NCBI GenBank assembly: GCA_964635325.1
Contig: CAZWOL010000060.1
Location: 1-15,330, forward strand
Source: BOG-1112 sp964635325
GTDB lineage: Bacteria; Bdellovibrionota_B; Oligoflexia; Oligoflexales; Bog-1112
Direction of reading: 5' to 3'
DNA length: 15,330 nt
The notes beneath the pieces were generated by a model, which had not been told where the DNA came from, did not search any database, and saw nothing but the letters and a program-made list of their open reading frames with translations. A program made the translations under genes and the position numbers. Numbering within the stretch: the stretch's first letter is position 1; each line of letters opens with the position of its first letter. Positions 1 through 7,166 of the stretch are shown one piece after another.

Positions 1-25
1 TGGCAGGAGCTGTTAAAGATCGTCA

Positions 26-65
26 AAGCTGGTCATCCCTCGGCTACGCTCGGGATGACCAGCTT
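26..65. repeat. Intergenic palindromic hairpin repeat (copy 1)
   Basis: Perfect 14-base arms, AAGCTGGTCATCCC (26-39) and GGGATGACCAGCTT (52-65), flank a 12-base loop. A partial echo, CGCTCGGGAT, follows at 69-78. The core CCCTCGGCT.CGCT recurs as a variant at 10556-10568, and CGCTCGGGAT recurs near 1945, so this belongs to a dispersed family. No T-run follows, so a classical intrinsic terminator is not supported. In frame 1 the bases from 1 to the TGA at 88-90 are open and could be the tail of an upstream gene running through the repeat, but there is too little to call a gene. Confidence 0.75.
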
Positions 66-133
66 CTTCGCTCGGGATAACGGAACTTGATGTACAATAG
101 TTAGATATCGGCTTGCTTAGTCAAGGATGCTGC

Positions 134-1030
134 ATGAAGCTAAAATTTTGGGGAGTTCGAGGTTCACGACCTTCTCACAAGCCAAAGCTTTTGGGATATG
201 GGGGAAACTCAACTTCGCTGGAGTTCCTCTTTGAAAATGAAGACTTCTATCTTTTTCTTGATGGAGGGTCAGGTCTCGCTCATCGCGGTCATGAGCTTGG
301 GTATAATCCTCCTCGCAAAAAAATCTTCTTTCTCATCACTCATACGCACTGGGACCACATTTTAGGTTTCCCTTACTTTATGCCCTTTCGCAATCCTGCG
401 ATTGAGTTTACGTTCTTTTCTTCAACGACATCCAAAGCAACGTTCTCCGAATTATTTCTCGGCTTGCAGCGAGCTAAGCATTTGCCCATTCCTCCCTATC
501 TTATGCAAGCCAAGATTAACTTCATCCCTATGCATCCAGATACCAGCTTTCTAATTAGTAAAAATGTGACAGTATCGACCCATCAGATTAACCACCAGGG
601 GATCACTCTCGCCTATCGAATTGAAACAGATAAGGCATCCGTTGCTGTTGTTACCGATAATGCTCCGATCGAGAATGGTAACTACCTTGGTGAAGGTATG
701 CAGGAACGCGCTGCTGCAGATCCTGTCGCGTTTGAAAATGAATTTAATGCTGGGTTGGTTCGCTTTCTGAAAAACTGTCATACGGTTGTTTTCGATACAC
801 ACTTTACAGAGCAAAATCTCAAAGCAGACTGGGGGCATTCGACACCCCAGCGTGCACTCGCATACTGTAAGAGAGCAGGTGTTAAGCGTCTGGTGCTCTT
901 CCATCATGCGCCAGAAGATTTCGATAGTGATGTAGATGCCAAAGTCAAAAGTGTCATCGACGATGGACGCAAGAGTGGTGTTCAAGTTGTGGCCGCTAGA
1001 GAGGGGGATCTATGGGACCTCTACGAGTAA
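134..1030 (+). CDS. MBL-fold metal-dependent hydrolase (paralogue A)
   Basis: A 298-residue metallo-beta-lactamase-fold protein, probably a cytoplasmic hydrolase or phosphodiesterase-type enzyme; the substrate cannot be told from sequence. The N-terminus MKLKFWGVRGSRPS and the following GYGGNSTS are typical of a group of MBL proteins that begin directly with the first strand. The metal motif HTHWDH lies at 70-75. Further likely ligands are H154 (NHQG), D175 (VVTD), H235 (WGHS) and H257/H258 (FHHAPED). There is no signal peptide. The start at ATG 134 is chosen because AAGGA (123-127) sits 6 bases upstream; an in-frame TTG at 113 would add seven residues but lacks this support. The gene overlaps the next one by 19 bases. 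The product is its paralogue, so the pair is probably co-transcribed and translationally coupled. Confidence 0.9.
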   Translation: MKLKFWGVRGSRPSHKPKLLGYGGNSTSLEFLFENEDFYLFLDGGSGLAHRGHELGYNPPRKKIFFLITHTHWDHILGFPYFMPFRNPAIEFTFFSSTTSKATFSELFLGLQRAKHLPIPPYLMQAKINFIPMHPDTSFLISKNVTVSTHQINHQGITLAYRIETDKASVAVVTDNAPIENGNYLGEGMQERAAADPVAFENEFNAGLVRFLKNCHTVVFDTHFTEQNLKADWGHSTPQRALAYCKRAGVKRLVLFHHAPEDFDSDVDAKVKSVIDDGRKSGVQVVAAREGDLWDLYE

Positions 1031-1878
1031 AGTTTTGGGGCACACGAGGCATCGTCTCCTCTCCCCGTAAGACGACAGAGATTTATGGAGGCAACACGAG
1101 TTGCATTCAGGTTCTCCATGAAAATTATCTCATCGTCGTGGATACGGGCTATGGTGTCGCCTTGCTTGGTGAAAGTTTGATGGATAGGATCGTTAAAGCC
1201 AAAGAGAAGCTTGAGATCCACATCTTTTTTACGCATTTTCACTGGGATCACATTCTTGGATTGCCCTTCTTTCATCCTATTTATTTTCCGAGCACCAACC
1301 TCCACTTATATGCACCTGTGCCTAAGCACGAAATCTGGAAGAGTCTAGACATCCTCTTTGACGGTAGCTACTCTCCCTTTGCTGGGATCGATAGCATGCC
1401 TTCTAAAATTCATTTTAATGAACTTGCAGGTCCTTTCTCTATAGGTGATCTGTCTATTCGCTATATGCCATTGGAACATCACATTCATGGTAATGAACGT
1501 CATGAGTCACTTGCTCATGCCTATCGTTTTGACTGTGGCAAATACTCGCTGGTTATTGCAAGTGATCACGAAGCGAAAGACACTCCCGTCAATGATGAGT
1601 TCGTAAAATTCGCAAGCAAGACAAGCTTGCTTGTGCATGACGCTCAATACACCGAAGCAGACAAAGCAGAGGGATGGGGACACTCCACAGTGCAACAAGC
1701 GCTGCAGAATGCTTTGCGTATACAACCGACGCGTACCTTGCTAACGCATCATGATCCCAAACGTAACGATGATGAGATCGAAGCGTTAGATGCGGAGTAC
1801 AAGAGAAAAGCAGAATTTAAAAAGCTCAATTTCGAATTTGCGCGTGAAGGTGAAACCTACGATCCTTCGACATTTTGA
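1012..1878 (+). CDS. MBL-fold metal-dependent hydrolase (paralogue B)
   Basis: A 288-residue MBL-fold hydrolase, clearly paralogous to the upstream gene. It shares the opening VKFWGTRG (residues 6-13), YGGNTS at 25-30, the metal motif HFHWDH at 75-80 followed by ILGLPFF, then H157 (EHHIHG), D185 (ASDHE), WGHST near 222-226, and HHDP at 246-249. All key metal ligands appear to be kept in both copies, so neither looks dead. The start ATG 1012 lies inside the end of paralogue A, with a purine-rich AGAGGGGG just upstream as ribosome binding site. Substrate unknown. The two proteins could form a heterodimer or have diverged in substrate; that is inference only. Confidence 0.9.
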   Translation: MGPLRVKFWGTRGIVSSPRKTTEIYGGNTSCIQVLHENYLIVVDTGYGVALLGESLMDRIVKAKEKLEIHIFFTHFHWDHILGLPFFHPIYFPSTNLHLYAPVPKHEIWKSLDILFDGSYSPFAGIDSMPSKIHFNELAGPFSIGDLSIRYMPLEHHIHGNERHESLAHAYRFDCGKYSLVIASDHEAKDTPVNDEFVKFASKTSLLVHDAQYTEADKAEGWGHSTVQQALQNALRIQPTRTLLTHHDPKRNDDEIEALDAEYKRKAEFKKLNFEFAREGETYDPSTF

Positions 1879-1921
1879 TTTTGCCACCTAGTTTGTCTTT
1901 CGCAGTGGTTCTGCCTTAATC

Positions 1922-1972
1922 GTCATCGTAGGATGCCCCCGCTTCGCTCGGGATCATGAGATCCGAGATGAC
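1922..1972. repeat. Intergenic palindromic hairpin repeat (copy 2, divergent)
   Basis: Outer arms GTCATC (1922-1927) and GATGAC (1967-1972) enclose an inner bulged hairpin, CTCGGGATC (1948-1956) against GATCCGAG (1960-1967). The stretch CGCTTCGCTCGGGAT (1940-1954) is shared with the element at the window start. It lies 43 bases after the second MBL gene and 57 bases before the kinase start, and could act as a 3' RNA structure. A run of five A follows, not T, so terminator function on the plus strand is doubtful. Confidence 0.6.
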
Positions 1973-2028
1973 AAAAATTCTCTAACAAATTAGTATTTCA
2001 AAAAAAATTGCCTGCAAGGAAGCATCCT

Positions 2029-3051
2029 ATGAGCATGTCCAAACACTATGACGTACTGACAATCTGTAACGCTTTGGTCGATCTTCTTTATAAAGCTGAA
2101 GATGTAGATTTGGCACAGTTTAATTTGAGTAAGGCTTGTACATCTTTGGTCAACACCGAACAGCAACAAACCATCTTGCGACACTTTGCAGCACAGGATC
2201 CGACTGTGGAGTTGGGGGGATCCTCGCTGAATGCGATTCGTGCACTTGCGATGTTGAAGAAGAAGACCGTGTTTGCAGGGATGTTGGGGAATGATCACTA
2301 CGGATACACAATTCGCAAGCGTCTTGAAGATCTAAACATCAAAGGTGATCTTCACACTACAGATAAAGATGCGACGGGTACCTGTCTTATTCTTGTGACA
2401 CCGGATGGAGAGCGAACCCTCAACACACATCTTGGTGCCTCACATCTCTACACGCGAGAGATTATCCCAACCGAAGACCTAGAGGCTTCACGTATTTTGC
2501 ATCTTTCGGGTTATCAGTGGGATACCGATGAGCAAAAAGAAGCTGTAATGATCGCTATGCAAATTGCGAAGAAAGCATCCTGCGAAATTTCTCTCGATCT
2601 GGCGGACCCTTTTGTTGTGCAGCACAATCGTGATGCTCTTACGCAAGTTATTCGTGACTATGCAGATATCGTATTTGCAAACGAGCAAGAAGCCTCCTTA
2701 CTCTACGGAACCTCACCTGAGGAGACTGCAAAACGCATTGCGGATACAGGCGCCATTGCTGTGGTCAAACTTGGAGCTCGTGGTGCGCTTGTTCAAAAAG
2801 GTTCTCAGCTTGTCAAAATAGCTCCGGTAGCCACGAAGGTTGTCGATACCACCGGAGCTGGTGACATGTTTGCTGCCGGTTTCTTGTATGGTCATCTTTC
2901 GAACTTGAGTCTCGAAGAGTGCGGCAACATAGCAGCACTGTTGGCGAGTGATGTCATCAGTCGCTTTGGTGCCACACTTTCAGACAGTGTTATTGCAGCA
3001 GTATTGGGTCGAGGACTCACCAAGGGTCGGGCCGTCCATCTGGTTCGATGA
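2029..3051 (+). CDS. PfkB-family carbohydrate kinase, adenosine-kinase-like
   Basis: A 340-residue ribokinase/PfkB-family sugar or nucleoside kinase, the family that phosphorylates a sugar hydroxyl with ATP. The N-terminal lid and substrate region includes GGSSLN at 63-68 and the GNDHYG segment at 87-92. The C-terminal PfkB signature DTTGAGDMFAAGFL lies at 273-286, with D279 as the expected catalytic base and GAGD as the anion hole. Overall pattern and length match proteins annotated as adenosine kinase, but ribokinase-like substrates cannot be excluded. Start ATG 2029 is preferred because AAGGA (2016-2020) lies 8 bases upstream; an in-frame TTG at 2008 is less likely. The 15 arginine codons I read are all CGN. 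The last 35 bases overlap the convergent small secreted-protein gene. Confidence 0.88.
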   Translation: MSMSKHYDVLTICNALVDLLYKAEDVDLAQFNLSKACTSLVNTEQQQTILRHFAAQDPTVELGGSSLNAIRALAMLKKKTVFAGMLGNDHYGYTIRKRLEDLNIKGDLHTTDKDATGTCLILVTPDGERTLNTHLGASHLYTREIIPTEDLEASRILHLSGYQWDTDEQKEAVMIAMQIAKKASCEISLDLADPFVVQHNRDALTQVIRDYADIVFANEQEASLLYGTSPEETAKRIADTGAIAVVKLGARGALVQKGSQLVKIAPVATKVVDTTGAGDMFAAGFLYGHLSNLSLEECGNIAALLASDVISRFGATLSDSVIAAVLGRGLTKGRAVHLVR

Positions 3052-3322
3052 AGCGGATGCGGTCTGGCGAGTAAAGATAAAAGTCAGCGCCTTGGACGAG
3101 TTCCCAGTAGTATTTGGCTGCTTTTTGTCGGTCTGTGAATTCTATGTACGCCTCTCGACGTTCTTTGATTTCAGGAACGGTATAGCTCACAAAAACTCGA
3201 ATAAAATTGGGGTGAATCTCGTACCAAACCTTGTTTGCTGTAAAGGCTTCGACGTCTGTGTAGGTGAAAAACCCAACCATAAGTAGGATCAGAAAGTTCT
3301 TGCTAAGCCGGGAAAGGTGCAT
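3017..3322 (-). CDS. Small secreted protein of unknown function
   Basis: A 101-residue protein starting MHLSRLSKNF, followed by a hydrophobic core (about residues 10-20) and an AXA-like cleavage site after VEA, so it is probably exported. The mature part of about 75 residues is rich in aromatic and charged residues (YEIHPNFIRVFVSYTVPEIK, then KYYWELVQGADFYLYSPDRI) and ends PDPW. I do not recognise the family. Start ATG 3322 is chosen because it gives a proper signal peptide; an in-frame GTG at 3373 would add 17 residues before it. The ribosome binding site is weak (GAGAAG about 13 bases away). The 3' end overlaps the kinase gene by 35 bases, tail to tail. The pattern of a signal peptide plus a compact domain argues against a shadow frame. 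Confidence 0.7.
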   Translation of the reverse strand: MHLSRLSKNFLILLMVGFFTYTDVEAFTANKVWYEIHPNFIRVFVSYTVPEIKERREAYIEFTDRQKAAKYYWELVQGADFYLYSPDRIRFIEPDGRPDPW

Positions 3323-3326
3323 AGTC

Positions 3327-3357
3327 TTTACAATCTTCTCAGAAAAGGTATTATACT
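3327..3357 (+). promoter_or_regulatory. Candidate lepB promoter
   Basis: TTTACA at 3327-3332 and TATACT at 3352-3357 are separated by 19 bases and would start transcription about 50 bases before the lepB ATG. The -10 overlaps a minus-strand TATAAT (3350-3355), so the two divergent promoters would compete. Spacing is slightly long; this is a pattern match only. Confidence 0.4.
3350..3355 (-). promoter_or_regulatory. Candidate -10 box for the minus-strand secreted-protein gene
   Basis: Read on the minus strand this is a consensus TATAAT, 27 bases from the ATG at 3322. Only a poor -35 (TTTAAA, 20 bases further upstream) is visible. It coincides physically with the plus-strand lepB -10. Confidence 0.35.
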
Positions 3358-3415
3358 GTGGGCTTATCGGCACATTTTAAAGAAAATTGACCTCTCAATT
3401 GGGAACATTGATCGA

Positions 3416-4171
3416 ATGGAACAAACAGATACAGTACAAAAAACAACGACTAAAGAGCAACCCGGCTTTTTCAGCTATGAAAATTTACGATCGCTCTTTG
3501 TTTTGGTTCTTATTATTCTTGCAATCCGTTGGTCTGTAGCCTCTCCATATCATGTACCGACACCTTCTATGGAACCGACTATTAAAGTAGGTGACCGTTT
3601 ATTAGCATTCAAACTTGCTTACAATCTCAAAATTCCATTCACGGATTACGTTGTCTTTGAGTGGGCCCAAGTCAAACGTGGAGACATTATCGTGTTCAAG
3701 TATCCTCGTGATACAAGCCTCGATTATGTCAAACGTGTTGTTGGTGTTGCTGGTGATCACATTCGTTTGATCGATGATGTTTTGCATATCAATGGCCAAC
3801 CTCAATCACGTACAGATCACAACAACGATCGTACTATTCTTAAAGACATCACAGCACAAAAAGACTTGAAGATCCTCTACCAAGAAGATCTCGATGGTAT
3901 TGTGCACTGGACGATGAATTCGATCCCAGAAATGCGTGGTCCTGGACGTGCTAACTGGCCTAGTGATGGCAGTGACTACATCGTTCCTGAAGGCTCCGTA
4001 TTTACGATCGGAGACAACCGAGATGATTCTTCCGATGGACGCACATGGGGAGAGGTTCCTCTGTCCTACGTCAAAGGAAAAGCCACAGTCGTGATCTGGA
4101 GCATGTACACCGAAAGAAACGAATGGATGCCACAGATGCGCTTTGACCGCTTCTTCAGTTGGTTGAAATAA
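3416..4171 (+). CDS. lepB: Signal peptidase I
   Basis: A 251-residue type I signal peptidase, the membrane serine protease that removes signal peptides from exported proteins at the outer face of the inner membrane. One transmembrane helix lies at about 26-38 (FVLVLIILAI). Box B PTPSMEPT contains the catalytic S51. Box D has YVKRVVGVAGD with general-base K106. Box E GDNRDDSSDGR lies at about 199-209. It is compact, with a single visible anchor rather than the two of E. coli LepB. Start ATG 3416 is chosen because it places the helix close to the N-terminus; GGGAA (3401-3405) is a distant ribosome binding site. An in-frame GTG at 3317 would add 33 unlikely residues. Of 16 arginine codons only one is AGA, a useful contrast with the next gene. 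Confidence 0.95.
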   Translation: MEQTDTVQKTTTKEQPGFFSYENLRSLFVLVLIILAIRWSVASPYHVPTPSMEPTIKVGDRLLAFKLAYNLKIPFTDYVVFEWAQVKRGDIIVFKYPRDTSLDYVKRVVGVAGDHIRLIDDVLHINGQPQSRTDHNNDRTILKDITAQKDLKILYQEDLDGIVHWTMNSIPEMRGPGRANWPSDGSDYIVPEGSVFTIGDNRDDSSDGRTWGEVPLSYVKGKATVVIWSMYTERNEWMPQMRFDRFFSWLK

Positions 4172-4247
4172 ATATGTAGAGTTATATTTTGCTTCTGAGC
4201 TCAGCTGCCTTACACTTATAGAGTGTGACTATTTTAGGAGGTGAGCT

Positions 4248-6311
4248 TTGAGGCTTTTGCTTTATTTTAGCTTTATATCTTTCTTTATTGCCGTATCTTG
4301 TAAAGCTCATAAGGCCCAAAACGTCCCAGATACAGCAAATACGGATATTGTCGAATCTCCTCCCGAATCCACTACATCTGATCAAACTTCCACATCGACA
4401 GAGATTCGAGTCTTTTCAGTCAATAAAGAGCCTGGCAAGGTGTCTAGCGAGCAAGATCAAGTTGTTGAAGCCATTAAAAATTCGGGTCAGAGCAAAGGTT
4501 TTGCTGTAAAGGTTGAAACCGTTACCAATACTGAAGATATTCCTTCACGTATGGCAAATGGTGAGACTGCCTTCGTTGTCCGTCCGAAACAGCCCAATCA
4601 GATGCCAACATCTAACTCCACCAATGTGGAATCAAAAGCTAGCTCCTCCGGACAGGCTAACACAAATAAAAATTCAGGTCAGAGCAAAGGTTTTGCTGTA
4701 AGGGTTGAAACAGTTACCAATACTGAAGATATTCCTTCACGTATGGCAAATGGTGAGACTGCCTTCGTTGTCCGTCCGAAACAGCCCAATCAGATGCCAA
4801 CATCTAACTCCACCAATGTGGAATCAAAAGCTAGCTCCTCCGGACAGGCTAACACAAATGCAGTCCCCACCGGGGATGTGGGACCCAATTCTGACATTGC
4901 TATAGGAGTGGGTGTCGCTGCTTCGTTTTCTGTTGTAGGAATTGGTTTACTCTTTGGAAAATATTTCAGTCGGACTAAATCTCCATCATCACGTCATTCT
5001 TCTAATTTGAGTAGGTCATCAAACCATTCTACTTCGAGTCAATTGCCTCACTCGTCTAGCAATGAGCCGTCTAAGCCAAGAGTTGGTAAGGATGGATTTG
5101 AATTAAAGCATGAAGGGTCCTTCGCAGAGAGTGATGTTTATTTCGCAACTAAACATAGCCCATCTCACTCTATTCAAGCTTCCTACTCTAAATTGAATAC
5201 TGAATCTCTTGCAGAGTTTAACATCAAGATACAGAGCAGTCTTAAGTCTGGGCAGATGGATGATCCATTTCGAAATCAATGGAGGAGGAATGCGTACAAT
5301 TTGTCACGGAAATATATGCCAATTGAATTAGTTAGAATTGGAGAGAGAGATTTTTACCTTTCTAAGGTGATCACCAGAGAAAAGGATAGGTATAATTATG
5401 CTGTGCTATACACCGAGGATCCCCTTGATCCCAGTAGGATGTTTGCTAGGCTCGCCTATCGTTCTAATAGTGATGGGGGGTGGCGAGTTGCGCCATATGT
5501 AGCTAAATTCCGGGTTGCTACGCGTTTTGGAGCGGAATTCAAAACTAGTTTTTCCAAAGGAGCGGATGTTCATTATACGCAGGAGACCAAACCTCCTGTT
5601 TTGATCAGCCAGAGACTTGAAGAATTTCGGCAGGACCCATCTGCGAGCCAGAAGGTTGAAAATGATATTCAAGACGAATTTGCAATCGATGTTACCGATA
5701 AAACAAGAAAGAATATGGTTGATAAGATATTTGCTGACGAAGTTAGAGCTAGCACCTTATCTAAGGAAGTCAGCAAAGCTTTAAAACCTTTGCAAGATTG
5801 CAAACCAGGTGAATGTTTTGCAGACTCTATGTCTGACATGAATGTAGTTGAATTGATCAATGAAATAAATAATGCACTAACTTCACTCAAAGGTTTCGTG
5901 CCTGTTTTTTCACAACAGCCAAAGATTGCTTATGCTTTTGATCATACTCTTCTTGGAAAAACTGAGGTGGAAGTTTTCGAAGGAGTATTGGACTCTCGTC
6001 CAGTTGAGTGGCATATGGCTCAAGATTCTAAGGGTAGGATATGGATCGAGAGAATTTCCTATCCAGATAGTCCGGTGTCCAGTTATGGGGTTAGTAGCGA
6101 ATTTCTTGACTCCGGAGTACTTACTAACAAACCACTTGAATATCGAGTTCAAGCAGCAAAGCTTTTTGACGTGGAGTTTTCGGACAAGCAGAAAGGTGCT
6201 GTACTAGTTGGTGATGATTTCCGTTATGTAGACATCACGGGTTTTCTTGACCAACTGTCCCCTATTGCTGCTTATAGGCAAGCAAAAAAGATTAAGAAGT
6301 CGGTAGAATAG
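4248..6311 (+). CDS. Unrecognised repeat-containing membrane/lipoprotein-like protein
   Basis: A 687-residue protein of no family I recognise. Start is TTG 4248, supported by a strong AGGAGG (4236-4241) 6 bases upstream and a good signal sequence from residue 1 (MRLLLYFSFISFFIAVSC). C18 sits in a weak lipobox (AVSC), so it may be lipidated. Residues 77-140 and 141-204 are a nearly identical tandem 64-residue repeat. A hydrophobic helix follows at about 216-237, ending GKYFSRTK, then a Ser/His/Pro-rich linker (243-275) and a roughly 400-residue polar C-terminal part. Two segments there, FARLAYRSNSDGGWRVAPY and VEWHMAQDSKGRIWIERISY, may be distantly alike. By charge, the repeats would be outside and the C-terminal part cytoplasmic. 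Arginine is AGA/AGG in 18 of 35 codons, unlike the neighbours, which suggests transfer or a different expression class. A surface, envelope-linked or effector-like role is guesswork. Confidence 0.85.
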   Translation: MRLLLYFSFISFFIAVSCKAHKAQNVPDTANTDIVESPPESTTSDQTSTSTEIRVFSVNKEPGKVSSEQDQVVEAIKNSGQSKGFAVKVETVTNTEDIPSRMANGETAFVVRPKQPNQMPTSNSTNVESKASSSGQANTNKNSGQSKGFAVRVETVTNTEDIPSRMANGETAFVVRPKQPNQMPTSNSTNVESKASSSGQANTNAVPTGDVGPNSDIAIGVGVAASFSVVGIGLLFGKYFSRTKSPSSRHSSNLSRSSNHSTSSQLPHSSSNEPSKPRVGKDGFELKHEGSFAESDVYFATKHSPSHSIQASYSKLNTESLAEFNIKIQSSLKSGQMDDPFRNQWRRNAYNLSRKYMPIELVRIGERDFYLSKVITREKDRYNYAVLYTEDPLDPSRMFARLAYRSNSDGGWRVAPYVAKFRVATRFGAEFKTSFSKGADVHYTQETKPPVLISQRLEEFRQDPSASQKVENDIQDEFAIDVTDKTRKNMVDKIFADEVRASTLSKEVSKALKPLQDCKPGECFADSMSDMNVVELINEINNALTSLKGFVPVFSQQPKIAYAFDHTLLGKTEVEVFEGVLDSRPVEWHMAQDSKGRIWIERISYPDSPVSSYGVSSEFLDSGVLTNKPLEYRVQAAKLFDVEFSDKQKGAVLVGDDFRYVDITGFLDQLSPIAAYRQAKKIKKSVE
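4476..4859 (+). repeat. 192-bp in-frame tandem duplication
   Basis: Copy 1 is 4476-4667 and copy 2 is 4668-4859, directly abutting. Only three differences are seen, at offsets 9, 35 and 45 (4484/4676, 4510/4702, 4520/4712). One changes an amino acid (K to R); the last 147 bases are identical. Each copy encodes 64 residues, beginning KNSGQSKGFAV and ending SSSGQANTN. The identity implies a recent duplication or continuing homogenisation. Confidence 0.97.
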
Positions 6312-6467
6312 CCAACTTATAAACTGCCTAAAAACATCTCACTCTCATCCGGCTACTCCCACTCCTCGCAAATTTCTGAAAGCCAATCTATAGTGTGGCA
6401 TCATCTTTTGGCTCGAATAACCGAAGAGGAATGAAGAGCGTATTTGTGCCTATGGCGGGGATGATTT

Positions 6468-6767
6468 ATGAATGCGGAAACTTGCATATTTACCAAAGAG
6501 TACTGGGTTGGTGACTCCCGTGATGGAGTCGTTGTCAACGGAGATGGCTACCATTTCTTTCGCATGCAACCCCATGGGCTTATCATCGAAGCCTTTGAGA
6601 TGTACGAGACCGACGATGGTGAAGAGGTGGTGACACCACTGCCTGAGATGCAGAATGTCGGGTGGATCAAGGATCTTGGCTTTAAGGATCTCGAAGACCT
6701 CGATGCAATTGAGGAACGCGAATTTGACCGCATTAAGGGCATGTGCGACTCACGCATTCAAGACTAA
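6468..6767 (+). CDS. Small acidic hypothetical protein
   Basis: A 99-residue protein I do not recognise. It opens MNAETCIFTKEYWVGDSRDG, continues VVVNGDGYHFFRMQP, and its second half is strongly acidic (YETDDGEEVV, then DLEDLDAIEEREFD). There is no signal peptide or membrane segment, so it is probably cytosolic. ATG 6468 is the first start after an in-frame stop at 6462-6464, with GGCGGGG about 7 bases upstream as ribosome binding site. Its composition and codon use look like real coding sequence rather than a shadow. It lies 156 bases after the 687-residue gene. I see no clear promoter or terminator in that gap, so co-transcription is possible. It is convergent with the next small gene. Confidence 0.65.
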   Translation: MNAETCIFTKEYWVGDSRDGVVVNGDGYHFFRMQPHGLIIEAFEMYETDDGEEVVTPLPEMQNVGWIKDLGFKDLEDLDAIEEREFDRIKGMCDSRIQD

Positions 6768-6854
6768 GTAAGCGCAAAATAGAAATCTCTAATGGCGATG
6801 GCAAATCTGCTCGCTCACCTTGTGCTCGTCTGATGTTCAGTTTTTTCTATGGAA

Positions 6855-7073
6855 TCATTCGATGCTATCTTCATCGGAAGACGATAGTTCTTCACGGCTG
6901 TGGAGTATGCTGCGGTACCAGGCTACTGTCTGGTCGACAATCCAACGGTGTGCTGCAAATTGAGCGGGGGGAATGAGTTCTTCGCAGAAGTCGAGAAACT
7001 CGCCCTCATCCCCTTTGGGATGTTCCCTTATCCAATCTTTTGCCTGTTTTTTAAACTCATTGATATCAAACAT
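6855..7073 (-). CDS. Small hypothetical protein
   Basis: A 72-residue protein starting MFDINEFKKQAKDWIREHPK, with a helical, Trp-rich central part (HRWIVDQTVAWYRSIL) and a very acidic tail (EELSSSDEDSIE). There is no export signal. Start ATG 7073 has GGAAAG close upstream on the minus strand. I do not recognise the family. It reads like a small cytosolic protein; the amphipathic helices and acidic tail could suit a binding partner or regulator, but that is conjecture. It is convergent with the 99-residue gene (87 bases between stops) and divergent from the hexapeptide gene. Confidence 0.6.
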   Translation of the reverse strand: MFDINEFKKQAKDWIREHPKGDEGEFLDFCEELIPPAQFAAHRWIVDQTVAWYRSILHSREELSSSDEDSIE

Positions 7074-7166
7074 AGCTTTCCATATACGTAGACGAACTTT
7101 GTTTCGGTAAACTAGTCCGAGTCTTTAGCAAGTTCGTTAACTTTCTTATTTGTGGGGTGCCTATCT

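Noticed and set aside
551..985. 144-codon minus-strand frame inside the first MBL gene
   Set aside because: Antisense shadow of a well-supported gene, with no ribosome binding site or domain.
4212..4226. Hairpin ACACT-TATAG-AGTGT between lepB and the 687-residue gene
   Set aside because: The five-base stem is too weak for a terminator and lacks a proper T-run; it could be a leader structure but nothing supports that.
4513..4905. Alternative-frame proteins across the tandem repeat
   Set aside because: They exist only because the 192-bp repeat keeps the same shadow frame open twice; the main frame has the signal peptide, AGGAGG and long continuity.
7092..7137. Inverted repeat ACGAACTT / AAGTTCGT upstream of the hexapeptide gene
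   Set aside because: Eight-base arms with a 30-base loop and no other support; such a pair is expected by chance.
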